Under the pieces are notes generated by a model. That model was not told the origin of the DNA. It saw only the letters and a list, made by a program, of their open reading frames with translations, and did no database searches. Shown here piece after piece: positions 44,599 to 49,040 of a DNA stretch of 49,040 nt. How positions within the stretch are numbered: the stretch's first letter is position 1; each line of letters starts with the position of its first letter. Origin of the DNA: Pseudomonadota bacterium. Its GTDB lineage: Bacteria > Pseudomonadota > Gammaproteobacteria > Burkholderiales > JABEVD01. The position numbers and the translations under genes are program-made. The stretch is from NCBI GenBank assembly GCA_021802545.1, contig JAJZRS010000023.1:1-49040 (forward strand), read 5' to 3'.

Positions 44599-46570
44599 AC
44601 ATGTCGAGCTTCATCGGCAGGATCACCATCTGCTGCCCCTGAAGGTGCAGCCGCCTCTGCATCGATTCTGCGGTCTGGTTGTGCAGCCAGCGGGTGAAGA
44701 TGTTGTCGTGCACGAAAATCAGCTTGCTCGCAAAGCAGATGCTCTGGGGATATTCCTGCATGATTTTTTCCGTGATCCTGAAGAGCTCTTCCAGCGGGTC
44801 GGTGCCGTAGGCTTCGAAGGACGCGGCAGCGAGCCCGTGCTGGTTGCAGAAATTCACGAAATAGCGCTGGGAATTCTCGATCTTGTATTTCAGCGTCCTC
44901 AATGCCCCCTCGCCGTCGTAGCTCTGCAGGTCGACTTCGCCCACTGCCACGAAAATGAAATTCCTGAAGTGGCCTGGGAACATCCTGACCACCCAGAGCA
45001 GGGCGTGCATGCCGAGTCCCCGGTTTTTTCCGGACAGGAAAACTGCGGTAGGCAGGGAGGGATCGAGCTTGGGCGGAGGCGTTTCGGGTTCGACAAGCTT
45101 CTGCCCGGAATAGAGCTCGTCGACCTTCCTGAGCTGCATCCTGGTCTCTTCGTAATGCCTGTGGATCAGGAGGAAGATCGCAATCACGATCAGGGTGATC
45201 AGGATGGTCATCCAGCCCCCTTCGGTGAATTTCTCTGCGGTCGTGACCACCAGAATGCCGGCGGTGACGCACAGTCCGACGAAGGAGAGGAGGAAATGGA
45301 CAAGCCACTGCTTTTCGCTGCGCCTGTTGCGCCACCAGTGCAGGCACAGCCCGAAAATGGACATCGAGAAGGTCAGGAACACGTTGATGCTGTAAAGCAC
45401 GACGAGCAGGGAGACTTGGCCTCTTGTCCAGAGCAGGACGAAGAAGGCGGACACCCCCATCAGGAAGATGCCGTTCTGCGTGACGAGCCTGCTCGAAAGC
45501 TGGCCGAATTGCCTGGGCACCCAGGAGTCCGCAGCCATGTTCGCCATGACCATGGGGCCTCCGAGGAAGCCCGTGTTGGCCGCAACGAGCAGCAGGCCAG
45601 CTTCGAAAGCCATGACTGCGGCGAGCTCGACGTGCTGCATGAGCGGGGAGCCCATGTGGAGATGGGAGAAGATCTGCTGGAAGGCGACCGCATTCAGCGT
45701 CTGTCCTTCGACAGGTTGAATGTGCCACAGCAGATAGAGCAGGATGATGCCGCCTGCCGTGAACGAAAGGGAGGCGGCCATGTAGAGCATGGTCCATTTG
45801 CCCGTTTTCACCCTGGGCTCGACCAGCATGTTGACGTTGTTGGAAACCGCCTCGATCCCCGTGTAGGTTCCGCCGCCCAAAGAATAGGCCCTGAGAAAGA
45901 GCGAGGCGATGAACACCCAGCCCAGGTCCCTGCTCATGTCCATGGTTTCGCTGATCGTCTCAGGAATCAGGGTGGGCAGCCGCTCGGCGTGGATCCAGAT
46001 GCCGTAGGAAATGAGGAAGGCATGGGTGAGAAAGAAGCCGAGGAAGATCGGCATCAGGATCTTGATCGATTCCTTCATGCCGCGCAGGTTGAGCAGGATC
46101 AGCATGAACAGGACGAAGATCTCGGACGGAAGCTTTAAATGGCCCATGTGCGCCGGAAACAGGCTGAACAGGGCATCCACGCCGCTCGCGATCGAGATCG
46201 AGATGGTCAGCATGTAGTCGACGATCAGCGCGGAACCCGAGACGAGCCCGGCATAAGGGCCGATCAGCTGGGTCGCGACCTTGTATCCGCCCCCGCCGGA
46301 GGGAAAAAGCTCGATGACCTGGTTGTAGGCGAGAGAAATGATGAAAACGGTGACCGCTGTGACCGCCGCAAGATAAAGGCCGAGGTGGTGATGGACGCCC
46401 AGTGCGAGAAAGGCTTCCTCGGGACCGTAGCAGGAAGAGGAAAGGCCATCCGCGCCCAATCCTATCCATGCGAAGAATGCGATGAGCACGATGTGGCTGC
46501 GGGTGTCCGGATTCAGCGGGTCGCGGCGCGACCCGATCAGTAACCTGCGAACTTTCTCGAACTCGAGCAT
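44597..46570 (-). CDS. APC superfamily permease, KimA (YdaO)-like
   Basis: Inner-membrane transporter of 657 residues: about 12 membrane segments up to residue 470, then a cytoplasmic domain of nearly 190 residues. The N-terminal core LGADGLSSSCYGPEEAFLAL and PSGGGGYKVATQLIGPYAGL resemble APC permeases of the KimA type, high-affinity potassium importers. Other members may carry amino acids, so the substrate is not certain. KimA proteins of Bacillus are inhibited by cyclic di-AMP, which is not expected here. It lies five bases after ppc and ends at the 3' end of rnpB. Confidence 0.85.
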   Translation of the reverse strand: MLEFEKVRRLLIGSRRDPLNPDTRSHIVLIAFFAWIGLGADGLSSSCYGPEEAFLALGVHHHLGLYLAAVTAVTVFIISLAYNQVIELFPSGGGGYKVATQLIGPYAGLVSGSALIVDYMLTISISIASGVDALFSLFPAHMGHLKLPSEIFVLFMLILLNLRGMKESIKILMPIFLGFFLTHAFLISYGIWIHAERLPTLIPETISETMDMSRDLGWVFIASLFLRAYSLGGGTYTGIEAVSNNVNMLVEPRVKTGKWTMLYMAASLSFTAGGIILLYLLWHIQPVEGQTLNAVAFQQIFSHLHMGSPLMQHVELAAVMAFEAGLLLVAANTGFLGGPMVMANMAADSWVPRQFGQLSSRLVTQNGIFLMGVSAFFVLLWTRGQVSLLVVLYSINVFLTFSMSIFGLCLHWWRNRRSEKQWLVHFLLSFVGLCVTAGILVVTTAEKFTEGGWMTILITLIVIAIFLLIHRHYEETRMQLRKVDELYSGQKLVEPETPPPKLDPSLPTAVFLSGKNRGLGMHALLWVVRMFPGHFRNFIFVAVGEVDLQSYDGEGALRTLKYKIENSQRYFVNFCNQHGLAAASFEAYGTDPLEELFRITEKIMQEYPQSICFASKLIFVHDNIFTRWLHNQTAESMQRRLHLQGQQMVILPMKLDM

Positions 46571-46575
46571 GCCGC

Positions 46576-49040
46576 TTACCCGCTGTTTCTGAGTCCTGCT
46601 GCGATGCCGTTGACGGAAAGCAATATGGCCCGTTTCACCTTTTCTTCGCTGTCTCCGGCCCTGAAGCGGCGAAGCAGGTTCACCTGGAGATGGTTCAGGG
46701 GATCGATGTACGGGCTCCTGTTGCGGATGCTGCGCTTCAGCATGGGATTGTCCTGGAGGAGTTCGCTGTTGCCAGTGATCCTGAAGAGCATTTCCACGGT
46801 CTTGTCGTGCTCAAGCGTGATTCTTTCGAAGATGCTCTGGCGCAACGCCTCGTCACCGACGAGCTCGGCATAGCGCGAGGCGATGTTGATGTCCGTCTTG
46901 CCGAGCACCATGTCCATGTTGGACAGCAGCGTCTGGAAGAAAGGCCAGGAAGCATACATCTCGCGCAGCAGTTCGAGGCCCTTGTCGCCTTCCTGTTCGA
47001 GGAAGGATTCGGCGGCCGTGCCGAAACCATACCAGCCGGGCAGCATGATGCGGTTGAGCCCCCAGCTGAACACCCAGGGAATTGCGCGCAGATCCTCGAT
47101 CTTGTCGGATGCGCGCCGGGCTGCAGGGCGGCTGCCGATGTGCAGTTCGGCGATTTCGTTGATCGGCGTCGCTTCCCTGAAGAAACGGATGAAGCCTGGC
47201 GTCTCGTAGACGAGCTTGCGGTAGCTGGAATAGGCATCGAGGCTCAGCGCTTCCATCACCCGGAAATGCTCCGGATTGTGCTGCGGGGTATGATGGATCA
47301 GGGTCGCTTCCATCGTCGCTGCGACGATCCTTTCCAGGTTTCTGCGGCCTATCTCGGGATCGGAATATTTGCTCGCGATCACCTCGCCCTGCTCCGTGAT
47401 GCGGATCTGGCCATTCACGCTGCCCGGCGGCTGGGCCAGGATGGCCTGGTAGCTCGGTCCGCCGCCGCGGCCCACCGTGCCGCCACGGCCATGGAAGAGG
47501 CGCAGCTTGACGTCGTGGCGCTTGAACACCTCGACGAGTTCGACCTCGGCCTTGTAAAGCTCCCAATTGGCGGTCAGGAAGCCGCCGTCCTTGTTGCTGT
47601 CCGAATAGCCGAGCATCACCTCCTGGATTCCGCCACGGCTTTGCAGCAGCTTCATGTAATAGGGGATGGAGAACAGCTTCTCCATGATGGGGCCGCAGCC
47701 GCGCAGATCGTCGATCGTCTCGAAAAGCGGGATGATGTTGACGTGAAGCTCGGGCTTGACGCCGGGCTTCAACAGGCCGCCCTCCTTGAGGAGCAGTGCG
47801 ACTTCCAGCATGTCGCTGACGCTGGCCGTCTTCGAGATGATGTAGTTGGGCAGCGCCTGCCTGCCATAGCGCCTGTGGATGTCGCCCGCGGTATCCAGGA
47901 TGCTGAGCTCGCCCTCGACCTTCTGGCCGTATTCGGCATGGATCGAGCGCAACGGTTTGGCCACGGTGATCTCGTCCAGCAGCCAGGCGCAGCGCTCTTC
48001 CTCGGAAAGTTCAGCATAACCGGGGCGCCCGGCATGCTGGAAAAGCTCGCCCACCGTCTCTTCGTGCACGCCGCTGTGCTGGCGCATGTCGAGCGGCGCA
48101 AGATGGAAGCCGAATACCTCGATGGTCCTGCGCAGCTGGCGCAGCCTGCCGTTCACGACGCGCGCGGAGCCGTGCGAATTCAGGGAATCCGCAAGGATGT
48201 CGAGGTCGCAAAGGAGTTCTGATGCGGCGCCATAGGGCTCGGAGATGCCGACCGGCGCGCGTTCCGCGGCATGATGGTCGAGCTTCTGGGCGGTTGCGGC
48301 CAGCCTCGAATAGATTCTGATCAGGGCGCGGCGATAGGGTTCGTCCACCCTATGGTCGGACTTGTCCGGGGATTCGGTCGCGAGCTTCTCGAGATCGGGG
48401 GTGATGTCGACGAGGCGCACCGACTGGCTCAGTTCCTTGCCAAGCCGATGGATTTCCGCCAGATAGAAATCCAGCGCCATGGTCGACTGGCGCTCGGCCG
48501 CGCGCAATGTCACCTGATGCGTGACGAAGGGGTTTCCGTCCCGGTCGCCGCCGATCCAGCTGCCGATATGCAGGAAGGAGGGAATGGAAAAGCGCTTCTT
48601 GAGCCGCGCCTCCAGGGTGTCCTCGATCTCCGCGTAGAGCGCCGCCACTTCGCGCAGGAAGGTGTATCGGTAAAAGGCGAGGCCGTTCTCGATCTCATCG
48701 GCCACCGTGAGGCGCGCAGAGCGGAGCACCCTCGTTTGCCAGAGGGTCAGAATGACGCGGCGCAGCGCTTCCTCGTTCTGGACCTTCTCCTGGGGGGTGA
48801 GCTGGATGCGATCCCGATTGGTCAAAAGGTCGGCGATCTCGCTTTGCCGATCGAGTATGCTTTTCCGCTGCACTTCGGTGGGGTGAGCTGTCAGCACCGG
48901 GACGATCATGGCATTTTCGAAGAATTCCATGATCTTTCCGCTATCGATCCCGGTATCCATAACCCGGTCCAAGGCGAGCGAAAAGCTGCCCGGCTGGGGC
49001 TTGGAGCCTGCAATTTCGTGCGCGCGGCGGCGCCTGTTGT
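46576..49040 (-). CDS. ppc: Phosphoenolpyruvate carboxylase, 5' partial
   Basis: Carboxylates phosphoenolpyruvate to oxaloacetate to refill the TCA cycle. About 820 residues are visible. The frame stays open to the window edge, reading RRRRAHEIAGSKPQPGSFSL upstream of the first in-frame TTG at 48972, so that TTG is not the start. The catalytic His is in TAHPTEVQRKS. The loop FHGRGGTVGRGGGPSYQAI and GYSDSNKDGG are intact. The C-terminus ends AAGLRNSG, like AAGMRNTG of the family. The permease gene follows after five bases and is likely co-transcribed. Confidence 0.97.
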   Translation of the reverse strand, partial: NRRRRAHEIAGSKPQPGSFSLALDRVMDTGIDSGKIMEFFENAMIVPVLTAHPTEVQRKSILDRQSEIADLLTNRDRIQLTPQEKVQNEEALRRVILTLWQTRVLRSARLTVADEIENGLAFYRYTFLREVAALYAEIEDTLEARLKKRFSIPSFLHIGSWIGGDRDGNPFVTHQVTLRAAERQSTMALDFYLAEIHRLGKELSQSVRLVDITPDLEKLATESPDKSDHRVDEPYRRALIRIYSRLAATAQKLDHHAAERAPVGISEPYGAASELLCDLDILADSLNSHGSARVVNGRLRQLRRTIEVFGFHLAPLDMRQHSGVHEETVGELFQHAGRPGYAELSEEERCAWLLDEITVAKPLRSIHAEYGQKVEGELSILDTAGDIHRRYGRQALPNYIISKTASVSDMLEVALLLKEGGLLKPGVKPELHVNIIPLFETIDDLRGCGPIMEKLFSIPYYMKLLQSRGGIQEVMLGYSDSNKDGGFLTANWELYKAEVELVEVFKRHDVKLRLFHGRGGTVGRGGGPSYQAILAQPPGSVNGQIRITEQGEVIASKYSDPEIGRRNLERIVAATMEATLIHHTPQHNPEHFRVMEALSLDAYSSYRKLVYETPGFIRFFREATPINEIAELHIGSRPAARRASDKIEDLRAIPWVFSWGLNRIMLPGWYGFGTAAESFLEQEGDKGLELLREMYASWPFFQTLLSNMDMVLGKTDINIASRYAELVGDEALRQSIFERITLEHDKTVEMLFRITGNSELLQDNPMLKRSIRNRSPYIDPLNHLQVNLLRRFRAGDSEEKVKRAILLSVNGIAAGLRNSG

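Noticed and set aside
44645-48222. Long plus-strand open frames opposite the permease and ppc
   Set aside because: Composition is typical of antisense frames and no domain is recognisable; the minus-strand genes are certain.

Overview
This is a dense, housekeeping-rich chromosomal segment of roughly 60% GC. It is most likely from a betaproteobacterium. That is an inference from gene order (rpsT-argD-argF-argG, pepA-holC-small ORF-valS, ilvB-ilvN-ilvC-psd-pssA-leuA, sigma factor-DUF3619-DUF3106) and from a proteobacterial type A RNase P RNA. An O2-sensing cyclase, an O2-independent ubiquinone pathway and c-type cytochromes suggest a facultative or microaerobic life, perhaps in Nitrosomonadales. 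I saw no mobile element, CRISPR array or tRNA, and no stretch over 300 bases lacks a gene.

Layout. 1-3170: end of a c-type cytochrome, a CBS-PAS-GGDEF-EAL protein, and a second cytochrome gene that looks frameshifted. 3365-8386: dosC-like globin-coupled diguanylate cyclase, tpm, gmk, rpoZ, spoT, so cyclic-di-GMP, GMP/GDP and (p)ppGpp genes lie side by side. 8367-10612 (minus): MFS transporter and aroC. 10698-11396: glutamine amidotransferase. 11389-16794 (minus): rpsT, argD, argF, argG, ppnP, yajQ, yajL, PilZ protein. 16896-22726 (plus): murJ, FmdB zinc ribbon, DUF502, aspS, VOC protein, EamA transporter, DUF2147. 22710-28885 (minus): pepA, holC, small coiled-coil ORF running in frame into valS, TPR-glycosyltransferase. 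28919-31101 (plus): lptF-lptG. 31058-32375 (minus): ECF-like sigma factor, DUF3619, DUF3106. 32537-38702 (plus): ilvB, ilvN, ilvC, psd, pssA, leuA. 38699-40611 (minus): DHA2 efflux pump and MarR regulator behind a palindromic operator. 40760-43073 (minus): ubiU-ubiV-ubiT behind a consensus FNR box. 43192-44163 (minus): thyA. 44253-44598 (plus): rnpB. 44597-49040 (minus): APC/KimA-like permease and ppc (5' end beyond the window).

The genome is extremely compact. Many neighbours overlap by ATGA, and six of seven convergent gene pairs overlap tail to tail, leaving no room for intrinsic terminators. Several starts are non-AUG, including two well-supported CTG starts.

The most interesting observations are these. 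(i) A possible three-part envelope-sensing module: sigma factor, single-span DUF3619 with a His cluster next to its membrane segment, and secreted DUF3106 built of five 18-residue repeats; its layout resembles sigma/anti-sigma/periplasmic-sensor systems. (ii) A class II FNR promoter in front of ubiUVT. (iii) The small-ORF/valS in-frame fusion. (iv) c-di-GMP receptor candidates at the end of the arginine operon.
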